Source of the DNA: Malus domestica | Lineage: Eukaryota > Streptophyta > Magnoliopsida > Rosales > Rosaceae | Direction of reading: 5' to 3' | NCBI RefSeq assembly: GCF_042453785.1 | Contig: NC_091677.1 | Location: forward strand, 5,551,501-5,615,500 | DNA length: 64,000 nt | Shown: positions 22,241 through 32,115 of the stretch, piece after piece | Layout: every line of letters begins with the position of its first letter | How positions within the stretch are numbered: position 1 is the first letter of the stretch | Program-made: the position numbers and the translations under genes | The notes under the pieces: model-generated | Database searches by the model: none | What the model saw: only the letters and a program-made list of their open reading frames with translations | What the model was told of the DNA's origin: nothing

Positions 22241-23049
22241 GTAGCCAGCGAAGTAACGGATGTCGTCGAGGTCGGATGATGGCTGGATGGGTGGTGGTAG
22301 TGCCGTTGTGCTGGTCACGGCGGCGGTGATGGGCGTTCTCTGGGATGTCGTCAGAGTCGAGGGAGTCAAAGGAGTGACGGTGGAGAGGTAGGCGTGGGAG
22401 TGAGAGAGTGAGAGTGAAATTGAAACTGATTTGGAAACCTAGGTTACAAATTAACGATTCATATTGGATGATAAGTTATCATTCAATCTTGACCGTTGAT
22501 TATAATTAGAAACGGGTCGGTCCGGGGCCCCATTTTTCTAAGGTTTAGGAACTAGCCCGGCCGAGTAAATAACCATGGCCCGTACCAGCCCCGAACTTAC
22601 ATTACCCACCCCGACCCATGGTTCCTCTACCCGTTTGCCCACCCCTAAGAAAGAGGGAGAGAGGGAGAGAGAGAACGTGAGAGGAGTGAGAAGTTTTTGT
22701 TTTTGGTTTTTTTTAATTTTAAATATTAGAGATATTTTAACATCACCTGTAGGTGAGGCTTCAATAAAAAACAGTAAAATTTGGACCTGTGAAATTACAT
22801 TATTGCCCATCATTTTGTGTGTGTGATAGAAGGCTAAGTTATCTTTTCACCATCTTTTGATTAACAAATATGATTTCATTAATTAATAGAAATAATAAAA
22901 GTTGGGTTGTTGTTGGTTTAAAAATAAATAAATAAACACTTAAATATGCTAGGCATTTAAGGTGAGGTAAGTTGAATATCTTTGGAAATAACAAAAAGCT
23001 TTGTTGATGCACAAAACCGGAAGGTCTTGTAACAACATAAATCCGACTG

Positions 23050-23417
23050 TGAATCATGCAAACGCCCAAGAACACAAAGATGTATCGTGGTTCACCCCAA
23101 TGTTTGGGCTACGTCCACACTGATGTTGATTGTATTTCTCTGTATGGATGTATGGATTACAAGTATGAGGGGGAGTCCCCCAGAGAAAGAGAGAGTTTGA
23201 GAGAGTTTCTCTGTTTGTGAGCCTTGTGGCTTTTGTATGTGAGGATGAGACCTGAGACCCTTTGGATGTGAGGCTCTGAATGTTGAGTATGAGACCTCTG
23301 GATTGTAAGGGTGAGGAGGCTCTTTTATAGACTAAAGGCTCATCCCCCTTTACATAAATCATGGGCTCAATGACTGGAAGCCCAAGTAACAATGCCTAAT
23401 ATAATATGGTACCAACA
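23050..23417 (-). mobile_element. LTR-like repeat, copy 1 (fossil)
   Basis: About 368 bp, very similar to 25542-25905 in the same orientation. On the minus strand it opens with TGTTGGTACC and closes with CA, as LTRs do. A purine-rich patch (AGGGGA) lies just before its minus-strand start, and the next 450 bp to the right look like retroelement-internal DNA. The family is not identified. Confidence 0.65.
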
Positions 23418-24260
23418 GTAGTCCCCTAGGTCTTCAGTCAAGAAAGTCTTTTGGCTAAAGACTTCAAATCTAATCCATGTACGGGCCGAAGTGGCTAGAT
23501 GTCTTGAACCAGTACTCAACCCAAGGTAATGCTCAACATAAAGCAATACTCGACCAGATGTATTACACATTACGAGACTGCTCGGCTGGAGGTGATGCTC
23601 GTTGCGAGGTGGCTCGGCTCGTGGTATTCCTCATTGCAAGTATCTACTTTATGTCGACATGCACTCAGTATAAGTTGATTCTCGACATGACTCGGGTCCG
23701 CTTGTCGGGTTCACATATTGGGTCTATGTGTTGGATCCACGGATCGGGTCTTTGAGTCGGGGCCATACGTAGGGTCATCGAGTTGGGGTTATCTGTAGGG
23801 TCATCGAGTTGGGTCCAGGCGCAGAGGTGTCCTAATAAGCGAATGTCCGAGCAAGTGGGTGTCCGGTCAGATAAGAGATCACCATGAGCATGTGGCTCAT
23901 CAGTCTATAAGTTAGTAGACTTCTTTAATTAGCAACAATGTTGATCAGTAGAGCTGGTTGCTCAATAATTCCTGATAATAAATGGCAGCATAAATATGAC
24001 TGTATAATGAATAAATCAAATTGACAAAGTTTGTCAAGGCAAAATATTGTATTATGTGCCTTCTGTGAATAAATGATTTATTCAATTCGTGTGATAAATC
24101 ATATGTTGTATAAATCAACAATATATTAAGCATAATATATATATATATATACACACACCAAGTGGCAACCCTAAACCCTATATATATACACACACATGGC
24201 AGACAATTTTTTTAAGTGGCAGGTAACATGATGGGATATTAAAGGAGAGCATCTTATCTT
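23418..24260. other. Probable internal retroelement DNA and AT microsatellite
   Basis: The region contains repeated GGGTC/TCGGGTC phrases (23690-23830) that look like non-coding retroelement interior, then AT-rich DNA with an AT dinucleotide run near 24136-24152. No gene is supported. Confidence 0.45.
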
Positions 24261-24417
24261 TTTGTCAGGTCAGTGGGTGATATCAGAACATGGGTTTTTC
24301 AGGGAGTGGACTAGTGGATCCCTCTTTTTTGTTTTTCTTTTTCTTTTGGCAGATGGCAGAAAAAGGAATAATAATAGACTTATTATTAAAGAAAGCTTAT
24401 CTTCTTCCTCTCTACTG

Positions 24418-25150
24418 TCAGTCTGGTCTTCTTGAACTGATTTTAGGCGACTGCACTGGAGACACTCTCCTATGTCCCACTGAATCATTCACATTCCGCT
24501 GCGTTTCGATCGATGACGGTCCTCCTCTCCTACCCGGACTCCTCACGCCGCCCTTGGGCGCAGCCGGACTCCCCCCTTTGGTTTGGCTCCGTACATTCTC
24601 CTGCAGGTTGCACCTCGGGCTTACTACCAGCGACACCTCACCGTTCCGGTGAACTCCGGCCCTAGACATGAACCCCGAACTTGGCGACGGTGACTCGTTT
24701 CTGAATCTGGCCGCACGGTGAGTCGAGCTCGGTGATCTGGATGGCTTCATTACAACAATCGGCGATTCGAAGCTCCGATCGTAGACGAAGTTGCTGGAAT
24801 TAATTTGATTTGAAGCTTTCCTGGAGTGCATGAGGCCTTTGAGCTGCATCACTTCGAGGATTTGCTTCAACGTATTTTAATCAGTATCTCCACATCCGGC
24901 TTGTCCTCAAAGTGGGTGTTGGTGGTAGTGCAGTACGTGCTTCGCGGGAGACCTCATCGGTACGACGCTAATGCTGAGCCTGGATCTGCTCTGCGATCTA
25001 CTTGCGGCATTGATTGGGGTAAGAGAGAAGGTGCCATGGCTTCTGATTCAGGTATGAGTGGCTCCACGCCGTGCCTGACTTATTCTTGTAATCAACCTCC
25101 CCAACTCATCTCCTCCTCCGCCTCTTTTGTCTGAAAATCTCTTACTCCGC
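24418..25150 (-). pseudogene. LONGIFOLIA/TRM-like gene fragment
   Basis: The minus strand encodes a conserved block of LONGIFOLIA (TRM1/TRM2-type) proteins: LKQILEVMQLKGLMHSRK, NFVYDRSF and SPIVVMKPSRSPSS, followed by a Ser/Arg/Pro-rich stretch. An in-frame stop lies just before LKQILE (near 24880) and the upstream match is in another frame, so it is broken. Intact relatives are roughly 900-1,100 residues long, regulate polar cell elongation and bind microtubule-linked TON1; here only about 150 residues survive. The fragment lies between two same-orientation LTR-like repeats, suggesting capture or duplication rather than an ancestral locus. Confidence 0.8.
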
Positions 25151-25541
25151 ATTATCCGTCTCAAATGAATGGGACGTCGAGAATTGTGGACCGCAGCTGC
25201 AGCTGCAATCGTCTCGTCAGTCAGAGGAAAAAGAGAGAGCGAGACAGAGAGAGTGGGACAGAGAGAGATGCTATGTTTTCTTGGATTTCTTTTTGTTTTG
25301 GTTTCTGTGTGCGACTAATTGAGAGATGAGAGAGAGATCTAAGAATTGTAAAGCTTGTTCGTAACTGTTGCCGTGACAGGGAGCTGGAGCGGAAGACATG
25401 GGTTTTGCAGTGACTGTACAGGTGTTTTGCTTCTTTGGTTTCTGCAGATTCACGGTGGATATTGTGGTGAGGTCTCACAGTGGTGATTTGAAAAAATGAA
25501 AGAGAACCGACATAGCTTTTCGTGTCGTTTCCTACCGACCG
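25151..25541 (-). other. Possible leader of the captured gene fragment
   Basis: CT/GA-rich DNA on the upstream side of the LONGIFOLIA-like fragment (minus strand CTCTCTCTGTCCC-type tracts), resembling a plant 5' UTR. No protein is supported. Confidence 0.35.
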
Positions 25542-25905
25542 TGAATCATGCAAACGCCCAAGAACACAAAGATGTATCGTGGTTCACCCCAATGTTTAGG
25601 CTACGTCCACACTGATGTTTATTGTATTTCTCTGTATGGATGTATGGATTACAAGTGTGAGGGGAGTCCCCCAAAGAAATAGAGAGTTTGAGAGAGTTTC
25701 TCTGTTTATGAGCCTGGCTTATGTATGTAAGGATGAGACCTGAGACTTTTTGGATGTGAGGCTATGAATGTTGAGTATGAGACCTCCGGATTGTGAGGGT
25801 GAGAAGGCCCTTTTATAGACTAAGGGCTCCTCCCCTTTTACATAAATCATATGCTCAATGTCTGAAAGCCCAAGTAACGAGGCCCAATATAATATGGTAC
25901 CAACA
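25542..25905 (-). mobile_element. LTR-like repeat, copy 2 (fossil)
   Basis: About 364 bp, matching 23050-23417 nearly throughout, with the same TGTTGGTACC opening on the minus strand. Together the two copies could be the ends of one non-autonomous LTR element of about 2.9 kb, or two separate solo LTRs. The five bases outside each end do not match, so the question stays open. Confidence 0.65.
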
Positions 25906-26140
25906 AGCTTAATTGACGTTATTGCTTCAGGGCATCAATTTTGACGGCCAAAGCTCAACCTTCTTTTCCATGTCAACTTTGAAATTTTGGTTGGAATAAA
26001 TGATATGTCATTAGTTACTGTTATATGTCTATATGACATTTATTACATCTCATTTGGAGATGGTCTTAAAGTTAGGTACTTAATAATGAATTTTAAAATT
26101 TTTTGAAAGTATTTTTATAGATTTGTTTTTCGAAAACTTT

Positions 26141-26376
26141 AAACTTGTTTGGTATCTATTTTTAGTCTTCAATAATAAAAAAAATTGAAAACTAAATATC
26201 AATAATTGAAAACGGGAGGAAAATTTTGAAAACTTAGGATAGTAGTATTTAATTTTTGTATTTTTTTAATACTGAAAATTGAAAGTAGTTTTCAAAAAAG
26301 TAAAAATAAATACTTAAAACAAAATAGTTATCAAATGACTCTCAAATCTAAAAACAAAATGGTTATCAAACAGTTT
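26141..26376. mobile_element. MITE with TTTGGTAT/ATCAAA ends
   Basis: Left end AAACTTGTTTGGTAT and right end ATCAAACAGTTT form imperfect inverted repeats. The element is absent from the paired flank near 6040. Its ends resemble those of the PIF-like MITE at 32573. Confidence 0.5.
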
Positions 26377-26607
26377 CGTCGGTGACTAATCTAATAAAAT
26401 TTATCATTTGACAAAAAAGGGTGTAATCAATCCATACTTTTTATAGACTTCTTTTGAGCAACTTGATTTTTATTCAATGTTACATATCACTAAATAATAT
26501 AGAAAATAAATGATTGTGCTTGAGAAGAAAAGATCTAACAGCTGTGGAAATCAAATCTAACAGCTAAAGCACACATTGACTTATATGTAGCATTGAAGCC
26601 AAGTAAC

Positions 26608-26809
26608 GGAAAAGGATCTGGCAAGGATCCTTTTTCTAGGGATCTTGTGATCCAGACCGTCTATCGTACATCGTACGGTCAGAAATCATTTTAAAATTTA
26701 AAATTTAAAATTAAATATAAATAGTACATAACGAAAACAGACCGTATGATGTAGGAAAATGATACGGTGAGGATCCCTAGAAAAATGATCCTCACCGGAT
26801 CCTTTTCCC
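26608..26809. mobile_element. Palindromic MITE, insertion confirmed by an empty site
   Basis: Inverted ends GGAAAAGGATC and GATCCTTTTCC enclose about 200 bp, with further symmetry inside (ATCCCTAG, TACGGT). Flanking CAAGTAAC occurs on both sides (26600-26607 and 26810-26817). The duplicated flank near 6217 has CAAGTAAC only once and no element. An 8-bp duplication suggests a hAT-type MITE. Confidence 0.88.
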
Positions 26810-27499
26810 CAAGTAACATCTTTCCTAGTCTTTGCAGGTTTTCATTGAGTTTTACAACATTATAGACTTGTATATAACTTTCTATACAATTTCCATCCTT
26901 GAAAAAAATATTTCTATAGAATTATTCAACTCTACAAAGCATGACACCTCACACAAAAGTCTTTTTTTTCACGCAATAGAAAAGTCTAATATTCTATTAA
27001 ATTATAAAAAAAATCAGAGTATTTTGTTCCGAAAATAAAAATTAGAGTATAAAAAGTCATTGGAAACGTTCAATTTAAAAAATATATATATATATGGATT
27101 GAATACACTCCCTTAAACGATACCTTGTGGAAGAAGGAATCTAAAATTCTTACTTTTGTTTTGGCTTTTTCGCTAAAATGGTTTATGAGATTGCCATAAC
27201 TCCTCACTTTCGTCCTTAACAATGAAAATCAATAGAGTGGTTCTTGAGTTTGTCCACTGTAAATCATTTTGGTCATTTCGTAAAAAATATGTCAATATTC
27301 TATCTAAATTGTCACATTAGAGACCACATGATCATCATTTAAGGGTATTTTCGTCAAACCAACCTTTCCGCTCAACAAGAATATTGACAGATTTTTCACA
27401 GAAAGACAAAAATAATTTACGGTGGACAAACTCAAAGACCACTTATATTAATTTTCATTGTCAAAGACCAAAGGTTAAAAAAACATTTTATTTTTTCCA

Positions 27500-27735
27500 A
27501 CAGGATCCTCTCCAGATTCTTTTGGTGAGGATCCTGGGAATCCGTGAATCGTGTCCATTCATTGTACATCGTGCGGTCAATTTTTGTCAAGTACTGTTTA
27601 TGTTTAATTTTAAATAAAAATATTTAAAATAATTTCTGACCACACAATGTACGATAAACAGACATGATTGATGAATCTCTAGGATTCTCACAGCAAGGAT
27701 CCGACGAGGATCCGGATTCTTATTTTTTGAACAAG
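27500..27735. mobile_element. Diverged MITE of the same family
   Basis: GGATCC-rich ends, GTACATCGTGCGGTCAA and its mirrored partner CCACACAATGTACGAT resemble the centre of the 26608-26809 element. More worn, so probably older; exact borders are uncertain. Confidence 0.55.
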
Positions 27736-27892
27736 AAGGTATTCTAAACTTTCCTTTTATATGTAATAGAGTCCATATATACAAATTATATATGCTGAAC
27801 ATGATTTTTTTGGTCAAATGCAGAATAGCTTCAAAAGTTTGAAATACTTTAGCAGACAGAAACAAAAAAAATTCTTTTTGATGTTTTTAAAA

Positions 27893-28092
27893 CGGGAAGA
27901 GATCCCATCCGGATCTCTCCCACCAAATCCTAAGAATCCGGAGATTTGAACCTTTGAAATTTGATCAAACGGCTACAAACAGGGGGCTCCACTAAAAATT
28001 ATAAAAATTGTAGCCGTTGAATCAAATTTCAAGGGTCCGGATCTCCGAATCCCTAGGACTTGGGGGGAGAGATCCAGATGGATCTCTTCCCC
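27893..28092. mobile_element. MITE with GGGAAGAGATCC ends
   Basis: Left GGGAAGAGATCCCATCCGGA and right TCCAGATGGATCTCTTCCC form inverted ends. The arms continue through TTTGAAATTTGATCAA(A)CGGCTAC and GTAGCCGTTGAATCAAATTT, making the element nearly palindromic. Confidence 0.75.
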
Positions 28093-28103
28093 CCCCCCCC
28101 CCC
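28089..28103 (+). repeat. Poly-C run of 15 bases
   Basis: An uninterrupted C tract at the right edge of the MITE, rare in this AT-rich DNA. It may have grown by slippage or be a length error. Confidence 0.9.
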
Positions 28104-28230
28104 GCCTAATAAACCAACTGTTGAGAAAATTACAAGAAAATTATAATATTCTTCTGAAAAACACTTAGATAATTAGGCTGAGATGCATGTATCTCGCTTT
28201 CTATAAGAAGATTCAAGTCCACTGCAGTTA

Positions 28231-28325
28231 TATATCTCTTAACTTGTCCCCTCCATAATACAACAATCTCCACAAACCGGTGCAACAATATATCTCTTAA
28301 CTTGTCCCCTCCAAAATACAACAAT
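28231..28325 (+). repeat. 58-bp tandem repeat, two copies
   Basis: TATATCTCTTAACTTGTCCC followed by CTCCA(T/A)AATACAACAATC occurs at 28231 and again at 28289. No coding meaning is evident. Confidence 0.85.
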
Positions 28326-28764
28326 CCAACTGAATAGTTGTGTGACTAAAACCTATCTGCACAAAAAAAGAAAAGTCCAAAGCTCCACCACACAAACACC
28401 CTTCTTTGGCCAATAAATAAAAACAGAAAAGATGGAGAATGAAGAATAATTGTTGCAGAGGAAATTGCTAGTGGGATAATAAAAAAGGTTACAGGAGTTA
28501 CAAAATATGAAAAGCTACTTCATCTTAATTTCCTAGTAACAACAAATAATGACAATCATCTTAATTTTCCGACAACAACAAATAATGACAATTTTAATTA
28601 ATTTGTTTAATATTAAAAATGCACTAACACCAACTCAAGGGAATGCTAGTATCTTACTCAAAATCAATTGAAAACAGGTGGAGAAATTCAAGATCTTTTA
28701 AGCACTTAAAGAAAAAAAATTCTAGATTGGATACTCAAAACAATTCAATTGATATAGTATGTTC

Positions 28765-28925
28765 CTTTTGTGTTCCCGTTTTTGTTCTGTGATTCTTTCT
28801 TTTCTGGTTGATCTTTCTTAAACTTGACATTTGAAGCAAGAACAAGGTCTGATTGTGTAATTACTGGCTGTTCAGAGAATATTATGCTAAAAATTTCAAT
28901 GATTTTTCTCTAGCACCAAAGTTTC
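28765..28925. repeat. Duplicated BAHD downstream flank, copy 3
   Basis: Matches 4193-4345 (GTTCCCGTTTTTGTT, GAAGCAAGAACAAGGTCTGA, CTGTTCAGAGAA, CTAGCACCAA) and lies on the 3' side of BAHD copy d. Confidence 0.75.
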
Positions 28926-29045
28926 TTCAGAGTGTTTGTTCATTTTTTTATGACAAATGAAACTTTGCAAATCACAGGACGACACATAAATTAAACTGAG
29001 AAAAAAAAAGAAACTTGTGTAGAAACAAACTTTAGTAGTATGCTA

Positions 29046-30467
29046 CTACATGCGGCTTAAATTTTCTTCAAGATCTTTAGCAAATAGAGAAGCAAAAACC
29101 TCCATGTAATGTTTTTTCAAAACCAACCCAACCTCAACTCCACCATCACCATTCTTGCTCTCTTGAATAGACATCGTCCCTGTCCTGTCTATCGAAACTA
29201 CCTCATGCTTCGTTGGTCTTCCCCATCCAAAATCAGCTGCATCATAAAACTCAAACCGGGGTGAACCAGCAGCGGGAATTATTCTGTCAGCACTGGGCTG
29301 CAGTGTATTGAACATTCTTGATACCCAAGTCTCTGCCCCCTCCAAAAGGGTCTTGTCCAAACTTTTTATCACGTCGCTAATTGCTTTCAAGGCCACAAAC
29401 ATCCCATCTTCTCCCAATAGGTCATTTGTTTCCGCAACTGCTCGATGTCCTGCGATGCAGTTCCCGAAATAAGTTGGCGGTAGAGGAGGGTCTAAGCGTG
29501 ACCGGCAGTCCACAGGAATGATGAAAAATACTCTCTCTGTTTTGGTCTCCTCAGCCCTGACTAAGCAAACCCATGTATAGGCGCATGTTAGCGAAAATGT
29601 CGATAAATGCAATAGTTTTGAATGATCAGCTTGCTCCTTATTCTTTGTCATCATAGTCCTCATCACTGACCGCCTTAAGGTTTCGATTTTCGCGCGTGTG
29701 AACTCGAAGGTGCCTCGAATTGAGTCTCCTGGACGTTTAACCTCCAAAGGCAGTAAGCTTCTATTGTTTGGACCACCCAATCTTAACCAGTCGTTTGAGT
29801 AGATTTCTTGGAGCCCGGCTGGGTCCTTGATGACCTTTCTATCGTAACTTGGCAAAGGTGGTGGTCCTCCTCCTTCTCCTCCTCCATGTTTGCATAGGTG
29901 ACCCCAAAATTTGAAAAACAAGAGTGCGGATAAGCCATCGAGGACGGCATGGTGCATAGCTGATCCAATCGAAAAACCGCCATTGGAAAAGACGGTTATT
30001 TGCAATGACAGCACCGCAGCTTTTTCATGAGACATTGCCAGTTGGGGTACAAGAGGATGATACTCTTTGGCTTCAATGTCAAAGTTGTTGCTTGAAGTTA
30101 GACGGTGGAAATCAGCATCAGACTCGGCGATTGTTAGCATAATTGCGTTGCCTTTGAGATAACTGAGAAGGGGTTCGGGGGAGTCTAGAGGCCAGGTGAG
30201 GTTTCCTGCTAGAGGTACAAAATGTTGGAGGGTGGCGGAAAGCGAGGTTTTGAGCTTTGGAAGTATGGAATCGAAGAAGTGTGATGCGTCGAATGAAGGC
30301 ATTTCGTAGAAGAAAAGGCTTTGAGAGGGTGGAAACCTTAGCCAACGGAGGTCAAAGAAGGTGAGAGGAAGAGACAGATCCTCCGGGTGGGCAGAGTCTG
30401 GCCGCGAACTTGGTTTCGGAGCTACACTGCAAGCCTCAACTACTCTGACCGAGCCTGGTTTTGCCAT
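29046..30467 (-). CDS. BAHD acyltransferase, malonyl-CoA:(iso)flavonoid/phenolic glucoside type (copy d)
   Basis: An intact 473-residue single-exon gene. HHAVLDG gives His173 and Asp177, YFGNC lies at about 333-337 and DFGWG at about 412-416, so every hallmark of an active BAHD malonyltransferase-clade enzyme is present. It is highly similar to copy c but differs in the acceptor-side regions (for example NGGFSIGSAMHHAVLDG, LPPTYFGNC and the KNKEQADH loop), so substrate preference may differ. It shares several of these features with broken copy b, making b and d one sub-type and a and c another. A TATA-like box at 30522-30533 matches that of copy c. Expected in the cytosol, transferring malonyl from CoA to a glycoside; the true substrate is unknown. 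Confidence 0.92.
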   Translation of the reverse strand: MAKPGSVRVVEACSVAPKPSSRPDSAHPEDLSLPLTFFDLRWLRFPPSQSLFFYEMPSFDASHFFDSILPKLKTSLSATLQHFVPLAGNLTWPLDSPEPLLSYLKGNAIMLTIAESDADFHRLTSSNNFDIEAKEYHPLVPQLAMSHEKAAVLSLQITVFSNGGFSIGSAMHHAVLDGLSALLFFKFWGHLCKHGGGEGGGPPPLPSYDRKVIKDPAGLQEIYSNDWLRLGGPNNRSLLPLEVKRPGDSIRGTFEFTRAKIETLRRSVMRTMMTKNKEQADHSKLLHLSTFSLTCAYTWVCLVRAEETKTERVFFIIPVDCRSRLDPPLPPTYFGNCIAGHRAVAETNDLLGEDGMFVALKAISDVIKSLDKTLLEGAETWVSRMFNTLQPSADRIIPAAGSPRFEFYDAADFGWGRPTKHEVVSIDRTGTMSIQESKNGDGGVEVGLVLKKHYMEVFASLFAKDLEENLSRM

Positions 30468-30521
30468 TGGAGATGAAAAAGAAGCTTAATTTTGTGTGCA
30501 GTTTAAGTGAGGACATAATGG

Positions 30522-30533
30522 CTATAAATATAC
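30522..30533 (-). promoter_or_regulatory. TATA-like box of BAHD copy d
   Basis: CTATAAATATAC lies 55-66 bp before the start codon, the same place as in copy c. Confidence 0.55.
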
Positions 30534-31739
30534 ACTTAACACATTGTCTTGTCGGGGAAGGAATCTCAAATTCTTATTATTAATTAGCAACTAACAAAAT
30601 TATAATTTGGAGAAAATAGAGGTTGTAGTGGACCTCTTTTTTCTTTAAAAGGAGAACAATTTGTGGCAAGTTACGATTATCTACTCTTTCCGGACCGAGA
30701 GAGGCTATAGAAAATTTCACCTTCAAATATGATATATATTGGAGGTCATTGTATAATTATATAATATACTTGAAGAATCTTAGAGAAACAACAATCAACA
30801 ATATTTTAGTATAGACAATTTTAATGTTATTTAACACACATGTTGCCCCTAAATGGAGTGGTTGCTGCCCCTTAATGGAGTGGTTGCTGCCGGAAATATT
30901 TTTCTATGACTTAGCACATGAGGAATAAGTGACTAAACCTATATGCTAATTAGTAATTGCATTGATCAAATAAGTGAAAAATAAATGATGACATCAATAC
31001 CAACCCCTTCATCAGCAAGGAAACGTGATAGACTTGGATAGAAAAAAAATTAAATTTTTCACACCCCCTTAATTTTCTCTTCAAAACCGGGACAAACGAC
31101 TTAATAGGCTGGAGATTCATGGTGGAAGGCTAGAGGCTTCACAAGTTCGGTTATCCGCCTTTGGATTTCAATTGTCTTGCATCATAGTGCAACGAGGAAT
31201 CTGCAAGCAATACATCATATATTATTAGAAAACAAAAAAAAAAAAAAAAAAACCAAGAACAAACGAACATGTTTGACAATAAAATACAAGGCCTTAAAAA
31301 AAAAGACGAGATTAATAGAATCATGGACTTCAAACGAGAGAAGTATGAAAAATCTCTTGTAGTATCCATGTCGTTCTCTTAACTTTTTCTTTCTCTGAAA
31401 CTTAAGATTAAGAGCACTATCGTGCTAATAACATGTTGGGATTAAAGTGTAAGAAATATGGGAACAAGAGAGACAAGAGATTTGGAGGCGAAAAGTAGAG
31501 TGTCTTCCATTATCATTAGCTCTCTTTATATAGGTCATCAAATACATGAGTGACCACCCAAAGGTTTCTATAGTAACCCAAAAGTCTTTCTATATTAATA
31601 TGATGTTTTACTCTCCTCATTGAATCTAACATGAATTAATATAGACATGAGAGATTTAAATTCATTCAAAATTAAAATGCGGTGAACTCCTTTTAATTAA
31701 ATTGTAATTTTTGAAATTTTTGAAAGGCAATTTATGGTA
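30534..31739. other. Gene-free stretch
   Basis: AT-rich DNA with no supported gene. A 22-bp phrase (TGCCCC(T)TAATGGAGTGGTTGC-like) is doubled near 30843-30892, and there is a poly-A tract near 31232-31251. Confidence 0.55.
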
Positions 31740-31995
31740 TTTTGATATTTTATCATTTTGGTGTGCTACTTAGCATGAGGCATTTTGAGAGCTCATTGGT
31801 TTCGGGTTCCGTAGGAACTCCGAAGTTAAGCGAGTTCGCGCAAGAGCATTCCAGGATGGATGATCCATTAGGAAGTTCTCGTGTGAATTCCCAGAAACAA
31901 AACCGTGAGGGCGTGGTCAGGACTTAAAGAGGATAATATCGTACTACGGTGGAATCGAGCCCGGGATGTGGTGGGGCATGGGCCAGGATGTGACA
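31740..31995 (+). mobile_element. Cassandra-type TRIM LTR with a 5S-rRNA-like core (fossil)
   Basis: The core AACTCCGAAGTTAAGCG, with CCAGGATGGATGATCC and GGAAGTTCTCGTGTG after it, follows the order of plant 5S rRNA. The right part (CAAAACCGTGAGGGCGTGGT, ATCGAGCCCGGGATGTGG, ending GGATGTGACA) is the usual Cassandra LTR end. The left end is incomplete. Cassandra elements use the 5S-like pol III promoter in their LTRs. Only one LTR is seen, so it is a solo or truncated fossil. Confidence 0.88.
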
Positions 31996-32115
31996 TACTT
32001 TATATAGATGAAATATATAACTTCTATCCCCTCCTGATTGAATTTAACATGAATTAATAAGGAATTTGAGATAATGGATTGGTTTACTCTCATTTATTTA
32101 TAATCAATAAGCAAA

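Larger units (their letters stand above)
14885..22647 (-). mobile_element. hAT DNA transposon, defective, with nested insertions
   Basis: The right end (minus-strand start) reads TAGGGGTGGGCAAACGGG, a classical plant hAT terminus. The left end TAGGCATGGGCATGGGCC is a worn version of it. Flanking octamers GGAGAGAG (14877-14884) and AGAAAGAG (22648-22655) match at 6 of 8 positions, fitting an old 8-bp target duplication. Between the ends lie a RICESLEEPER-like transposase relic (15682-18874) and nested elements at 17835-18686 and 20453-21559. A GC-rich leader occurs near 22240-22440. The original element was probably about 5 kb; the 7.76-kb span is inflated by insertions and a tandem duplication. 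Confidence 0.75.
14819..22892 (-). mobile_element. Small non-autonomous Helitron split by a hAT insertion
   Basis: On the minus strand the element ends in a short hairpin (TACACACAAAGTGTGTA) followed by GGCAAATGCTAG and a T outside, the Helitron 3' signature. Its 5' end is near 22892 (TTTCTATTAATTAATG, preceded by A). The pieces 14819-14884 and 22648-22892 together correspond to an uninterrupted 289-bp copy at 59672-59960 in the same phrase order. Everything from 14885 to 22647 is later insertion. Confidence 0.8.
26035..27150. repeat. Duplicated upstream flank of a BAHD unit (insertion-bearing copy)
   Basis: Matches 5955-6500 phrase by phrase but is longer, because MITE-like DNA is inserted at about 26141-26376 and at 26608-26809. 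No BAHD gene remains directly beside it on the left, so it is an orphan flank of the duplicated unit. Confidence 0.7.
27755..28760. repeat. Segmental duplicate of 32385-32572 plus 39882-40000
   Basis: Shared phrases in the same order include TCCATATATACAAATTATAT, AAATAGCTTCAAA, GATGTTTTTAAA, TCAAGGGAATGCTAG and AAAATCAATTGAAAA. This copy lacks the PIF-like and Copia insertions of its partner and carries its own MITE (27893-28092). It forms the downstream flank of BAHD copy d. Confidence 0.7.

Noticed and set aside
24418-24870. Intact small protein gene
   Set aside because: It is a block from the middle of a much longer LONGIFOLIA-like protein, with an in-frame stop just upstream.
31780-31880. 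Possible functional 5S rRNA gene
   Set aside because: The 5S-like core is diverged and sits inside a Cassandra-type LTR sequence, not a 5S tandem array.
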